Shown piece by piece: positions 8,809 through 17,196 of a stretch of DNA of 64,000 nucleotides (within the stretch, counting starts at the first letter, position 1; the number at the start of each line of letters is the position of its first letter). The stretch lies in contig NZ_AUGO01000006.1 in the NCBI RefSeq assembly GCF_000422705.1, positions 186,001 to 250,000 on the forward strand, read 5' to 3'. The notes below the pieces were generated by a model that did not search any database, was not told the DNA's origin, and worked only from the letters and a program-made list of their open reading frames with translations. The DNA is from Flavobacterium soli DSM 19725 (GTDB lineage Bacteria; Bacteroidota; Bacteroidia; Flavobacteriales; Flavobacteriaceae). A program made the translations under genes and the position numbers.

Positions 8809-9450
8809 TTAGGCTTTCAATTCTTTTAAAAGGATTTTGATATCGGCAATCAATCGTTTTGTTTCGGCAGAATTGGTTCCGTCATAAACGCCACGAATAT
8901 GACCCTTATCGTCAACCAGCAATAAGCCACCTCCGTGAACATATCCGCCAGGTTCATTTTCATCACTGTAAGCCGTTGTAAAATAGCTTTTTTCTGCTAT
9001 TTCAAGGATATCTTCTTTTTTTCCGGTAACAAAATGCCAGTTAGAATTAAGGTTCATACTTTCGGCATAAAATTTTAATTTTTCGATTGTATCTCGTTCA
9101 GGGTCAATGGTGTGGGAAAGAAAAGCAACTTGCGGATTACTGTTGTAAACATCATAAACTGATTTTAGTTCTGATGTCATTTTCGGACAAATAGTAGGGC
9201 AGGAGAGGAAGATAAAATCGGCAACGTAGATTTTATTTTCAAATGTTTTATTGGTAACAATTGAATGATCCTGATTGGTAAATTTGAATGCACTAATCTT
9301 TGGGAAAATGGTATCAGTGCCTTTCACAACAGGGTTTCCCAAATATGGAAGTTTAGTTTCCTTTTGAGAACAGCCCATAATGCCCATAAACAAAAAAACA
9401 ATTGCCATTTTGCAAGAGTGTTTTAAAGTATATGGAGCTGTTTTTTTCAT
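8809..9450 (-). CDS. SCO1/SenC family copper chaperone lipoprotein
   Basis: A 213-residue lipoprotein (lipobox MGCS, Cys27) with the thioredoxin-like SCO fold. The copper ligands are present: CPTIC with Cys84 and Cys88, and His172 in 'GGYVHGGG'. The family delivers copper to the CuA site of cytochrome oxidase or acts as a thiol reductase for that site, on the periplasmic side of the inner membrane. No oxidase subunit gene is near; instead the gene heads the MbnH/MbnP-type cluster. It may therefore supply copper to, or take it from, that system. The start at 9450 places the signal sequence correctly. Confidence 0.88.
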   Translation of the reverse strand: MKKTAPYTLKHSCKMAIVFLFMGIMGCSQKETKLPYLGNPVVKGTDTIFPKISAFKFTNQDHSIVTNKTFENKIYVADFIFLSCPTICPKMTSELKSVYDVYNSNPQVAFLSHTIDPERDTIEKLKFYAESMNLNSNWHFVTGKKEDILEIAEKSYFTTAYSDENEPGGYVHGGGLLLVDDKGHIRGVYDGTNSAETKRLIADIKILLKELKA

Positions 9451-9565
9451 TTAGGGATTTTCCTTTAAGAAAGGATTCAAATTTGATGCAAATATACTGA
9501 AAACAATAGCAATTTGGATTTCGTTTTTAAGGTGTTGTATATCAATAATCAATTATAAAACGAAA

Positions 9566-9593
9566 AAAACTCTTCAGGAAACTGAAGAGTTTT
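9566..9593 (-). terminator. Intrinsic terminator of the esterase gene
   Basis: On the minus strand the stem AAAACTCTTCAG/CTGAAGAGTTTT closes a short loop and runs into a T-rich tail. It starts 24 bases after the stop codon. Confidence 0.8.
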
Positions 9594-9616
9594 GAAAATA
9601 TAAGGAGCAATAGGGC

Positions 9617-10654
9617 TTATTTCAAATTCGCTTTGATAACAGCTGCAGCTTGCAAAATAGCTGTTTGAACAGCTGGTACATTTGCAATAGGGTTCAACAA
9701 ACCATAATCGTGAATCAATCCGTTGGATCTTGTTAGTGTTACTGGAACTCCAGCTTGTTCTAACTTTCTGGCGTAAGCTTCGCCTTCATCTCTCAACACA
9801 TCATTTTCGGCAGTTTGGACGAGTGTTACAGGTAAACCTTTTAGTTGCTCCAATGAAGCTTGTAGCGGAGAAGCATATATTTCTTTTCTTTTTGAAGTAT
9901 CAGGCAAATAGCTGTCCCAGAACCATTTCATCATGTTTTTAGATAGGAATCTTCCGTTTGCAAACAGGTTATAGGATTCTGTTTCAAAATTTGCATCCGT
10001 AACAGGCCATAACAAAACTTGCAATTTGATTTTTGGTCCGTTTTTATCTTTTGCCATCAAGGCAGTTACCGCTGCCATATTTCCACCAACACTGTTTCCA
10101 ACTACGGCAAGGTTTTTTCCGTCAACACCAATTTCTTTTCCGTTTTTTGAAACCCATTCTGTAGCTGCATAAATTTCATTGATAGCAGTAGGATATTTGG
10201 CTTCTGGAGAAGGAGAGTAATCCGGAAATACGGCTACAGCACCACTTTCTACAACCAAATCACGAACCAATCTTCTATGTGTTGGGTAATCTCCCAAAAC
10301 CCATCCACCACCATGAATAAAGATGAAAACTGGTGCATTTGCTTTAGCTCCTTTTGGTTTTGTAATATGAATTTTTACAGTATATCCGTTTTGAGAAATG
10401 GTGCGTTCTGATTCTTCAATTCCTGAATAATCTACTTCAACAGATTTTTGTGCTCCAACCAAAACCTGACGAGCATCTGTAGGACTTAATTGTTCCAATG
10501 GCTTTCCATTGCCAGAGTTCAATGCTTTTAAAAATGATTGAACAGAAGTGAATACTTGAGGGTCATTTTCTCCTTTGAAAGGTCTTTCTTGTGCCATGAT
10601 AATTGTATTTAATGTTAGTAGTAAAAATAGTGCTATTGATTTTATTGTTTTCAT
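9617..10654 (-). CDS. Secreted alpha/beta-hydrolase, HSL-type esterase
   Basis: A 345-residue protein with a signal peptide ending in MAQ (residue 22). It belongs to the hormone-sensitive-lipase group of alpha/beta hydrolases. The oxyanion-hole HGGG is at 114-117, the nucleophile elbow GNSVGG has Ser188, and the acidic residue is in 'NDVLRDEG' and the His in 'LIHDYG' near the C-terminus. Such enzymes hydrolyse short-chain esters. It is 19 bases downstream of the OsmC gene and probably shares its transcript. The natural substrate is unknown. Confidence 0.88.
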   Translation of the reverse strand: MKTIKSIALFLLLTLNTIIMAQERPFKGENDPQVFTSVQSFLKALNSGNGKPLEQLSPTDARQVLVGAQKSVEVDYSGIEESERTISQNGYTVKIHITKPKGAKANAPVFIFIHGGGWVLGDYPTHRRLVRDLVVESGAVAVFPDYSPSPEAKYPTAINEIYAATEWVSKNGKEIGVDGKNLAVVGNSVGGNMAAVTALMAKDKNGPKIKLQVLLWPVTDANFETESYNLFANGRFLSKNMMKWFWDSYLPDTSKRKEIYASPLQASLEQLKGLPVTLVQTAENDVLRDEGEAYARKLEQAGVPVTLTRSNGLIHDYGLLNPIANVPAVQTAILQAAAVIKANLK

Positions 10655-10673
10655 GATAAATGTTTTTTAATGA

Positions 10674-11084
10674 TTAATTTAAATGTGCTTCTAAAGTAAT
10701 TTCGAGGTTATAAGCTTTACTTACAGGACAAGTCTCTTTAGATTTTTGTGCGATTTCTAAGAATTGTTCTTCTGAAATCCCGTCGATTTTAGCATTTAGG
10801 GTTAAAGCTGATTTTGTAATAATACCATTATCTAATGTTACGACTGCTGTTGTTTCCAAAGCATCTGGATTGAATCCAGCTGTTGTCAAGTCTAAACTTA
10901 ATTTCATCGTAAAGCAACCTGCATGTGCAGCCGCCATTAGTTCTTCAGGATTGGTTCCTTTTCCTTCATCAAATCTTGAAACGAATGAATAAGGAGTTTG
11001 ATTTAAGGTTGTACTTTGAGTAGTTAGGTTTCCTTTTCCTTCTTTGATTGTACCGTTCCAAACGGCTTTTGCTGATCTGTTCAT
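10674..11084 (-). CDS. OsmC-family organic hydroperoxide reductase
   Basis: A 136-residue OsmC/Ohr-type peroxidase. The two redox cysteines are seen at Cys57 (HAGCF) and Cys119 (ETCPVSKAY), and the conserved start 'AVWNGTIKEGKG' is present. The spacing fits OsmC rather than Ohr. It reduces organic and inorganic peroxides in the cytoplasm. It is first of a two-gene unit with the esterase. An AraC regulator lies upstream on the same strand behind a terminator. Confidence 0.9.
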   Translation of the reverse strand: MNRSAKAVWNGTIKEGKGNLTTQSTTLNQTPYSFVSRFDEGKGTNPEELMAAAHAGCFTMKLSLDLTTAGFNPDALETTAVVTLDNGIITKSALTLNAKIDGISEEQFLEIAQKSKETCPVSKAYNLEITLEAHLN

Positions 11085-11251
11085 AATGTTTATTTTTAAT
11101 GATTAATTTTAACACTACAAAGTTGCGACAGTTACACGTTCGAAAACAGAGCTAATATTCCTTAAAGATTGTATATTTTTCCCTTTGAGGTATTTTTATA
11201 GATTTTTATATGATTTTCTAAGCTTAAAGCTAAAGTTTGAAGCAAAAAAAA

Positions 11252-11272
11252 CCAGTCAAAAAGGTTGACTGG
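11252..11272 (-). terminator. Intrinsic terminator of the second araC-type gene
   Basis: On the minus strand CCAGTCAA/TTGACTGG forms a stem, followed by eight T residues. It begins 8 bases after the stop of the regulator gene. Confidence 0.8.
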
Positions 11273-11280
11273 CAAAAGTT

Positions 11281-12141
11281 TTAATTCGTTCCGCTGAATT
11301 TTTTCCTAAAACTCACCGGACTATCTCCGGTTTTTAAAGTAAAGAGCCGATTGAAATAGGCGGGGTCTTCATATCCTAATTGATAGGCAATTTCCTTTGA
11401 AGTTTTGTTGGTATGGATAATAAGCCGTTTTGCTTCAAGGATAATTCGGTCTTTAATGATGTCATTGGGTTGTGATAAACCTAATTTTTTGAATTTGTGT
11501 GTAATAGTTTTTGGTGCCAGATGCAGTAAATCGGCATAATCTGCTACGGTATGTTTTTCTTTATAATGAATTTCAACCAACCTGCTGAAGTGGCGGAAGA
11601 ATTCCATTTCGCTATCTTGAGTAAGCATTTCCTGTCCTAATTGTTGCTTTTTCCAAGCACGAGCCGCTCTCAATAATATTTGTTTCAAGCAAGTGCGAAT
11701 CATTTCTTCTTCCGAAGCATCTTTCAAATCCAATTCTTCATTGATTTGCAGGAATAGATTTTGAATCAGTTGCTTGTCTGCATCATTCAGAACGGTCATC
11801 GGCATATTATAGATGTTGTTGAAAAGCAAGCCATCACAAGCCACTTCTTCATCATGAATCTGGACACAATAGAAATCTCGATTATAAAATATAAAATAAC
11901 CCTTTTCTTTTCCTGATTTTTGAATTTGTAAGAACTGATTGGTATTTACAAAAAACAGACTGTCTTGAGAAGTAGTATATTGATTAAAATCAATGGTTAG
12001 GGTATAATCTTTTGGGAGATAAAGTATTTTTATCAATGATTTAAATTGTATGTCATTATTGATTTTTGACACACTTTCTTCATCAACGGCAAGTAGGCCT
12101 AATTTTTTATAATTTAATTCAAATACTTTTTGCAAGACCAT
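11281..12141 (-). CDS. AraC-family transcriptional regulator
   Basis: A 286-residue protein with an N-terminal AraC-like ligand-binding region (residues about 1-150) and a C-terminal double helix-turn-helix. The first helix pair is around 'VADYADLLHLAPKTITHKF' and the second around 'SKEIAYQLGYEDPAYFNRLF', ending 'TGDSPVSFRKKF'. This is the standard layout for sugar or stress sensors. The OsmC-esterase pair lies downstream and is a plausible target, but the terminator between them means they are not one transcript. Confidence 0.88.
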   Translation of the reverse strand: MVLQKVFELNYKKLGLLAVDEESVSKINNDIQFKSLIKILYLPKDYTLTIDFNQYTTSQDSLFFVNTNQFLQIQKSGKEKGYFIFYNRDFYCVQIHDEEVACDGLLFNNIYNMPMTVLNDADKQLIQNLFLQINEELDLKDASEEEMIRTCLKQILLRAARAWKKQQLGQEMLTQDSEMEFFRHFSRLVEIHYKEKHTVADYADLLHLAPKTITHKFKKLGLSQPNDIIKDRIILEAKRLIIHTNKTSKEIAYQLGYEDPAYFNRLFTLKTGDSPVSFRKKFSGTN

Positions 12142-12227
12142 ATTATAGGGATATAATGAGTTGTAAAAGTAGTAAATTTAAGGTAATTGAAATTTTTGAG
12201 ATAATAATTAAAACTTAAATATAAAGA

Positions 12228-12257
12228 AAAAAACTCCAACATTTCTGTTGAAGTTTT
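12228..12257 (-). terminator. Terminator behind tRNA-Val
   Basis: Minus-strand hairpin AAAACTTCAAC/GTTGGAGTTTT with a T-rich tail, directly after the 3' end of the tRNA gene. Confidence 0.75.
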
Positions 12258-12258
12258 G

Positions 12259-12333
12259 TGGGCGATGAGGGGTTCGAACCCCCGACCCCCTCGGTGTAAA
12301 CGAGGTGCTCTGAACCAGCTGAGCTAATCGCCC
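12259..12333 (-). tRNA. tRNA-Val (anticodon TAC)
   Basis: A full cloverleaf is readable on the minus strand. The acceptor stem is GGGCGAT/ATCGCCC, the D-arm has AGCTCAGCTGGTTCAGAGC, the anticodon stem is CCTCG/CGAGG with loop TTTACAC (anticodon TAC), and the T-arm has GGTTCGAACCC. The discriminator base is A; the CCA end is not encoded. A terminator follows immediately. Confidence 0.97.
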
Positions 12334-12393
12334 TGAATGCGAGTGCAAATATACACTATGAATTTATATTTGCAAGCTATTTTGAGTAAAAAA

Positions 12394-12768
12394 TTATTCT
12401 TTTTTGATGTCTTTCAATAAAACCTTGTCGGAATAGTTGATGACTTCTACAGTAATGTTCTCATTTTTAGAATTTTTACCATCAATTGTGTATAGTTTTC
12501 CGCTTCCGTCTTTAATATTACTTTGGTCAAAATCAACATCGCCATGGGTCAATATTTTTTTGATATCGCTGGTGTCAATCCATTTTTGAGCTAATTTTTC
12601 CTTTGCAACATCAGAATAATGGAAAGGTTTACTTCTCAAATCTTTCAAAACCCTGGCATTTGGAAAATAACTGCAACTTGTTTCTTTTCCGTTAAGGATA
12701 AAAAAAAGAAAAACCATTCCGATGGCAAAACCAGAAAGGTAATAGGCAAAACGCTGATAAAACTTCAT
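12394..12768 (-). CDS. DUF4258-like membrane-anchored protein
   Basis: A 124-residue protein with one N-terminal membrane helix (residues about 8-25), followed by a small soluble domain. The sequence 'FHYSDVAKEKL..KWIDTSDIKKILTHG' and then 'LYTIDGKN...ITVEVINY' resembles the DUF4258 family (toxin-like fold in some members, unknown in most). It lies between the tRNA and alanine dehydrogenase with its own spacing. No partner antitoxin-like gene is seen, so a toxin role is not proposed. Confidence 0.65.
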   Translation of the reverse strand: MKFYQRFAYYLSGFAIGMVFLFFILNGKETSCSYFPNARVLKDLRSKPFHYSDVAKEKLAQKWIDTSDIKKILTHGDVDFDQSNIKDGSGKLYTIDGKNSKNENITVEVINYSDKVLLKDIKKE

Positions 12769-12805
12769 TTAGTTAAATTTTGTGCAAAGGTAAGTCAAAC
12801 AATAA

Positions 12806-13999
12806 TTAAAACACAATTAAATTGATGTCGCTATTTGGAATTCCGAACCACTCTCCAATTGCTTTATTGGTAAGGATTCCGTGATAGAAATAAACACCGT
12901 GTTTCAAGCCATTATTGCATCTGATGGAACTTTCAATTCCGCCATCTTCGGCAATTTGCAATAGGTAAGGAGTGATGATGTTACTGATGGATAACGAAGC
13001 GGTTTTGGAATAACGCGAAGGGATATTGGGAACACAATAATGAATAACATCGTGTTTTATAAAAGTAGGTTTCTCATGTGTTGTCACTTCCGAAGTTTCG
13101 AAACAGCCACCAGTATCAATGCTAACATCCACGATTACAGCACCTTTTTTCATGTTTTCCACCATTGTTTCGTTTACAATAATCGGGCAACGGTCTCTTC
13201 CTTTCATGGCTCCAATAGCGACATCACAACGGCGAAGCGCTTTCAGTAAGGATTTTGGTTGTATGGTTGAAGTAAAAACCCGTTGATTCAAATGATTTTG
13301 TAATCTTCGTAATTTTGTGATTGAATTGTCAAAAACTTTTACGCTTGCACCTAATCCGATGGCAGTTTTTGCAGCAAATTCTCCAACACTTCCAGCACCA
13401 AGAATTACAACTTCGGTAGGAGGAACGCCAGTTATGTTTCCGAAAAGCAATCCTTTTCCAGATTGACTGCTGATCATTAATTCGGCTGCAATTAAAACAG
13501 AAGCTGTTCCTGCAATTTCACTCAAGGATTTTACTGCTGGATATGTTCCGTCGTCGTCTTTTATGAATTCAAAAGCTAAGGCAGTAATTTTTTTCTTGTG
13601 AAGTGCCTCAAAATAGTTCGCTTGTTTCGTTTTCAGTTGAATTGCCGAAATAATAATCGTTTGCGGATTAATCATTTCGATCTCTTCTATTGTTGGTGGT
13701 TCTACTTTTAGAAGCATCGGACAACCGAAAACTTTCTTGGTGTCTTTTGTAATTTCGGCACCTGCATCACTGTATTCTTTGTCGGAATAACTTGAAGCTT
13801 CTCCTGCACCAGATTCTACCATTACCCTGTGTCCATGTGAGGTAAGCGAATTTACAGCATCGGGAGTCAGGCAAATTCTACGTTCCTGAAAAGAAGTTTC
13901 TTTTGGAAGACCAATAAAAAGTTCGCTCTTGTGTCGGGCGATTTCTAACTTTTCTTCCTGCGGAATAAGTTGCTGTTTGGTAAAGGGGGTCAGTGACAT
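12806..13999 (-). CDS. ald: Alanine dehydrogenase
   Basis: A 397-residue protein of the alanine dehydrogenase/PNT N-terminal family. Markers are 'GLPKETSFQERRICLTP' near residue 30, the NAD-binding 'VVILGAGSVGEFAAKTAIGLGASVKVFD' region in the middle, and 'VIVDVSIDTGGCFETS' towards the end. It converts L-alanine and NAD+ to pyruvate, ammonia and NADH in the cytosol. It carries about 30 extra residues at the N-terminus compared with the bacterial Ald of B. subtilis type, a feature of the Bacteroidota form. It stands alone, separated from tsaE by a palindromic repeat. Confidence 0.9.
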   Translation of the reverse strand: MSLTPFTKQQLIPQEEKLEIARHKSELFIGLPKETSFQERRICLTPDAVNSLTSHGHRVMVESGAGEASSYSDKEYSDAGAEITKDTKKVFGCPMLLKVEPPTIEEIEMINPQTIIISAIQLKTKQANYFEALHKKKITALAFEFIKDDDGTYPAVKSLSEIAGTASVLIAAELMISSQSGKGLLFGNITGVPPTEVVILGAGSVGEFAAKTAIGLGASVKVFDNSITKLRRLQNHLNQRVFTSTIQPKSLLKALRRCDVAIGAMKGRDRCPIIVNETMVENMKKGAVIVDVSIDTGGCFETSEVTTHEKPTFIKHDVIHYCVPNIPSRYSKTASLSISNIITPYLLQIAEDGGIESSIRCNNGLKHGVYFYHGILTNKAIGEWFGIPNSDINLIVF

Positions 14000-14120
14000 A
14001 ATGGTGTCTAAAAATTAAAGGTCTAAATTACGTAAAAAGTTGGAAAATCCGGAAGTGAAATGTTGGAATTTTATCGATATTTTTAAGAAATGTTTAATAG
14101 TACAAAAATCATTTTCCTTT

Positions 14121-14241
14121 TAGCCCCGATAGTAATGGAAATCCCGATGATTTTTTCTTTAAAAATCATCGGGATTGTAATGGATAGCGGGAACGACGTT
14201 TCTGAAAATGCCCTACAGTTTCGCTCCCGAAACTTCGGGAT
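14121..14241 (+). repeat. Flavobacterial 'AGCCCCGATAG' intergenic repeat (copy 1)
   Basis: The element starts with a 24-base head at 14121-14144 that matches the reverse complement of 21699-21722 at 23 positions. It contains the perfect hairpin AATCCCGATGATTTTT/AAAAATCATCGGGATT (about 14140-14176) and ends in a second inverted repeat (TCCCGAAACTTCGGGA, about 14225-14240). It ends 3 bases from the tsaE stop codon and fills most of the 244-base gap between ald and tsaE. It is probably a mobile palindromic repeat of REP type. Confidence 0.8.
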
Positions 14242-14243
14242 AA

Positions 14244-14651
14244 TTACTTTAAAACAAGTTTCCTATTTCCGTTCCCTAATACTTTAATATTGATAACAGA
14301 ATGCTGTTGCGGAATCAATGACGGGATTTTTTCGGCCCATTCGATGAAGCACCATTCGCCTGAATATAAGTACTCGTCGATGCCCATATCATAAGCTTCG
14401 GCTTCGTTTTTTAATCGGTAAACATCAAAATGATAAACTAGTTTTCCGTTTTCGGCTTCATATTCGTTTACTAAAGAAAAAGTTGGGCTGCTTGTGGCAT
14501 CTTTCACGCCAAGTGCCTTTGACAACGCTTTTATAAAGGTGGTTTTGCCAACTCCCATATCGCCGTTAAACAAAATTACCTTTTGTGGATTTTGCTTTAA
14601 TACTTCTTGCGCAACTTGATGTATTTGTTCAAGTGAAAATTCTATTTCCAT
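14244..14651 (-). CDS. tsaE: tRNA threonylcarbamoyladenosine synthesis ATPase TsaE
   Basis: A 135-residue P-loop ATPase. Walker A GDMGVGKTT is at residues 30-38. The family features 'TSSPTFSLVNEYE' and 'VYHFDVYRLK' follow, then the 'CFIEWAEKIPSLIP' style segment near 107-120. TsaE works with TsaB and TsaD to make the t6A modification on tRNAs reading ANN codons. The length is normal. It follows porX by 22 bases, an arrangement often seen in Bacteroidota. The gene for its partners is not in the window. Confidence 0.93.
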   Translation of the reverse strand: MEIEFSLEQIHQVAQEVLKQNPQKVILFNGDMGVGKTTFIKALSKALGVKDATSSPTFSLVNEYEAENGKLVYHFDVYRLKNEAEAYDMGIDEYLYSGEWCFIEWAEKIPSLIPQQHSVINIKVLGNGNRKLVLK

Positions 14652-14673
14652 TGTATATCAGAACAATAAATTT

Positions 14674-16227
14674 TTATTTTGGATTAAAAACTAAAAACGG
14701 AACAATCATTTCTTCAAGCGAAATTCCACCGTGTTGGTAGGTATTTCTATAATAGCTCACATAATGATTGTAGTTGTTAACGTAGGCCAGAAAGTTGTCG
14801 TTCTTGGCAAAAATATACGAACTACTCATATTAATTGTTGGTAATCCGATGGATTTTGGGTCTTTGACTGCATAGACATCACGATCTTCATACGTTAGAC
14901 TTCTTCCTGTTTTATAACGTAAATTCAAGCTCGTGTTTTTGTCTCCGATAACTTTTGAAGGATTCTTCACGTTGATGGTTCCGTGGTCGGTGGTGATGAT
15001 GAGTTTGAACCCCATTTTTTGTGCCTGCTGGATGATCTCCAAAAGAGGAGAATTTTTGAACCAACTCAAGGTCAATGAACGATATGCCTTGTCATCCGAA
15101 GCCAATTCTTTCACAACATCCATTTCGGTTTTGGCATGTGATAGCATATCAACAAAATTATACACCACACTTACTAAATCATTGTTTTTGAATGATTTGA
15201 AGTTTTCAGCCAGTTTTTTACCGCTTGCCAAATTTGTAATCTTGAAATAATCCTGCTTGATATTCAACCCCAAACGTTTTAAATGTGCTGTTAAAAATTC
15301 AGCTTCGTAAAGGTTTTTTCCACCATCGTCAACATCATTTTTCCAATATTGCGGAAATTGTTTTTCCATATCAATCGGCAACAAGCCTGAGAAAATAGCA
15401 TTTCTTGCATATTGTGTCGCAGTTGGCAAAATGGCATAATAAGGAACTTCTTTTTCTAACTTGTAATGATTGTTTACCACACTTTCGAAGACTTTCCATT
15501 GATCGTAACGCAAGTTGTCAATTACTACAAACAGGACTGGACGGTCTTTTTTGGTGATTTCTGGAACAACGAGTTCACGGAAAAGGGTATGGGATTGGAT
15601 CGGTTTATCAGCTTTTGGCAAAAACCAATCTTCATAATTTCTTTCGATGAATTTCCCGAATTGTGAATTGGCTTCTATCTTTTGTGATTCCAATATCTCC
15701 ACCATATTCTGGTCGTCAATATCTTCGAGTTCAATTTCCCAATACAATAGTTTTTTATACAATTCGAACCAATCTTCATAAGAATTTACCATAGAAAGTT
15801 CCATGGCAATCTTGCGAAATTCCTTCTGATAATCCAAAGTTGTTTTTTCGGAAACCAATCTTGAATGGTCCAAATTTTTCTTGATGCTCAATAAAATCTG
15901 GTTTGGATTCACTGGTTTTATAAGATAATCGGCAATTTTAGAACCGATGGCTTCTTCCATAATATATTCTTCTTCACTTTTTGTAATCATGATTACAGGT
16001 GTAGAAGATTTTTTTTCCTTGATTTCCTGAAGTGTTTCCAAACCGCTCATTCCAGGCATATTCTCATCCAAGAAAACAATGTCAAAATTGCCTTCGTCGA
16101 ACATATCGACAGCATCTCGACCGTTGTTGCAAGTGGTTACATTGTAGTTTTTTTTCTCTAAAAAGAGTATGTGTGGCTTGAGCAAATCGATTTCATCATC
16201 AACCCAAAGTATTTTTATCTGATCCAT
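14674..16227 (-). CDS. porX: Two-component response regulator PorX with PglZ domain
   Basis: A 517-residue protein. Residues 1-120 are a receiver domain with the acidic pocket (Asp10, Asp11), phosphoacceptor Asp54 (VFLD) and a Lys in 'YLIKPVNP'. A helical linker follows. From about residue 230 there is a PglZ (alkaline-phosphatase-superfamily) domain with 'VVIDNLRYDQW' and 'IITTDHGTI'. This is the architecture of PorX, which regulates type IX secretion and, in characterised members, has phosphodiesterase activity on oligonucleotides. The histidine kinase PorY is not in the window. It is co-directional with tsaE downstream. Confidence 0.93.
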   Translation of the reverse strand: MDQIKILWVDDEIDLLKPHILFLEKKNYNVTTCNNGRDAVDMFDEGNFDIVFLDENMPGMSGLETLQEIKEKKSSTPVIMITKSEEEYIMEEAIGSKIADYLIKPVNPNQILLSIKKNLDHSRLVSEKTTLDYQKEFRKIAMELSMVNSYEDWFELYKKLLYWEIELEDIDDQNMVEILESQKIEANSQFGKFIERNYEDWFLPKADKPIQSHTLFRELVVPEITKKDRPVLFVVIDNLRYDQWKVFESVVNNHYKLEKEVPYYAILPTATQYARNAIFSGLLPIDMEKQFPQYWKNDVDDGGKNLYEAEFLTAHLKRLGLNIKQDYFKITNLASGKKLAENFKSFKNNDLVSVVYNFVDMLSHAKTEMDVVKELASDDKAYRSLTLSWFKNSPLLEIIQQAQKMGFKLIITTDHGTINVKNPSKVIGDKNTSLNLRYKTGRSLTYEDRDVYAVKDPKSIGLPTINMSSSYIFAKNDNFLAYVNNYNHYVSYYRNTYQHGGISLEEMIVPFLVFNPK

Positions 16228-16374
16228 TCGTAGCTATAATTTTCTGTTACTAAAGTAGTGCAATTTAACATTTATTGGTTGGGTTGGTTCTTAATATTTT
16301 TGTAAACTTTTTTGCGAAGAGGATTTAAAGATTGAATGATTTAAAGATTTAAAAAGATTGTTGGTGTAAAATAA

Positions 16375-16398
16375 AAAACTCCCAAAAAATGGGAGTTT
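16375..16398 (-). terminator. Intrinsic terminator of yebC
   Basis: Minus-strand stem AAACTCCCA/TGGGAGTTT with a T-rich loop and a TTTTTTATTTT tail, about 25 bases after the yebC stop codon. Confidence 0.85.
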
Positions 16399-16423
16399 AT
16401 ATCTATGATACTATTCTGAAAGA

Positions 16424-17134
16424 TTACTCTTCCATAGTGTGATACACGTTTTGAACGTCATCGTCTTCTTCTATTTTTTCTAATAATTTTTCAACATCAG
16501 CTACTTGTTCTGGCGTTAATTGCTTGGTTACTTGCGGAATTCTTTCAAAACCAGAAGAAAGGATTTCTATCTTACGGTTTTCTAATTCTTTCTGGATAGC
16601 ACCAAAACTTCCGAAAGGAGCATAGATCAGGATTCCGTCTTCATCAGCAAAAATTTCTTCTGCACCAAAATCGATGAATTCCAGTTCCATTTCTTCCACA
16701 TCGATTCCTTCTGCAGGAATTCTAAAGTTGCAAGTATGGTCAAACATAAATTCAACCGAACCTTGAGTTCCCATTGTTCCGTTGCATTTGTTGAAATAGC
16801 TTCGGATGTTGGCAACGGTTCTATTATTATTATCTGTAGCAGTTTCAATCAAAAGTGCAATTCCGTGTGGTGCATATCCTTCAAACAAAACTTCCTTATA
16901 GTTAGCAGTGTCTTTATCGGTAGCTTTTTTGATGGCACGTTCCACATTTTCCTTTGGCATATTGGCAGCCTTGGCGTTTTGCATAACGGCTCTCAAACGG
17001 GAATTTGCTTCCGGATTTGGTCCACCTTCCTTAACGGCCATTACGATATCTTTTCCAATTCTGGTAAATGCTTTGGCCATTGCTGACCAACGTTTCATTT
17101 TTCTACCTTTTCTAAATTCAAAAGCTCTTCCCAT
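16424..17134 (-). CDS. yebC: YebC/PmpR family protein
   Basis: A 236-residue member of the YebC/PmpR family, with full length and the expected start 'MGRAFEFRKGRK..RW'. The conserved 'GPNPEANSRLR' and 'NMPKENVERAIKKA' sit near residues 39-70, and 'VLFEGYAPHGIALLIE' near 82-98. Members are either transcription factors or ribosome-associated factors that relieve stalling at proline-rich stretches. Sequence alone does not separate the two. It has its own terminator and stands alone. Confidence 0.93.
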   Translation of the reverse strand: MGRAFEFRKGRKMKRWSAMAKAFTRIGKDIVMAVKEGGPNPEANSRLRAVMQNAKAANMPKENVERAIKKATDKDTANYKEVLFEGYAPHGIALLIETATDNNNRTVANIRSYFNKCNGTMGTQGSVEFMFDHTCNFRIPAEGIDVEEMELEFIDFGAEEIFADEDGILIYAPFGSFGAIQKELENRKIEILSSGFERIPQVTKQLTPEQVADVEKLLEKIEEDDDVQNVYHTMEE

Positions 17135-17196
17135 TTCTAAAAATTATTTTAACGATGCAAAAATAGTGTTATTCCTTCTTTATATCAAATGAAAAA

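Noticed and set aside
12394..12768. Toxin of a toxin-antitoxin pair
   Set aside because: Only a weak DUF4258 likeness, with a membrane anchor and no small antitoxin gene beside it.
14090..14287. Short plus-strand frame before tsaE
   Set aside because: It is made of the palindromic repeat and the antisense end of tsaE.
14674..16227. PglZ domain as a sign of a BREX or Pgl phage-defence system
   Set aside because: The protein starts with a receiver domain and is the type IX secretion regulator PorX. No BREX partner genes (methylase, BrxL, BrxC) are near.
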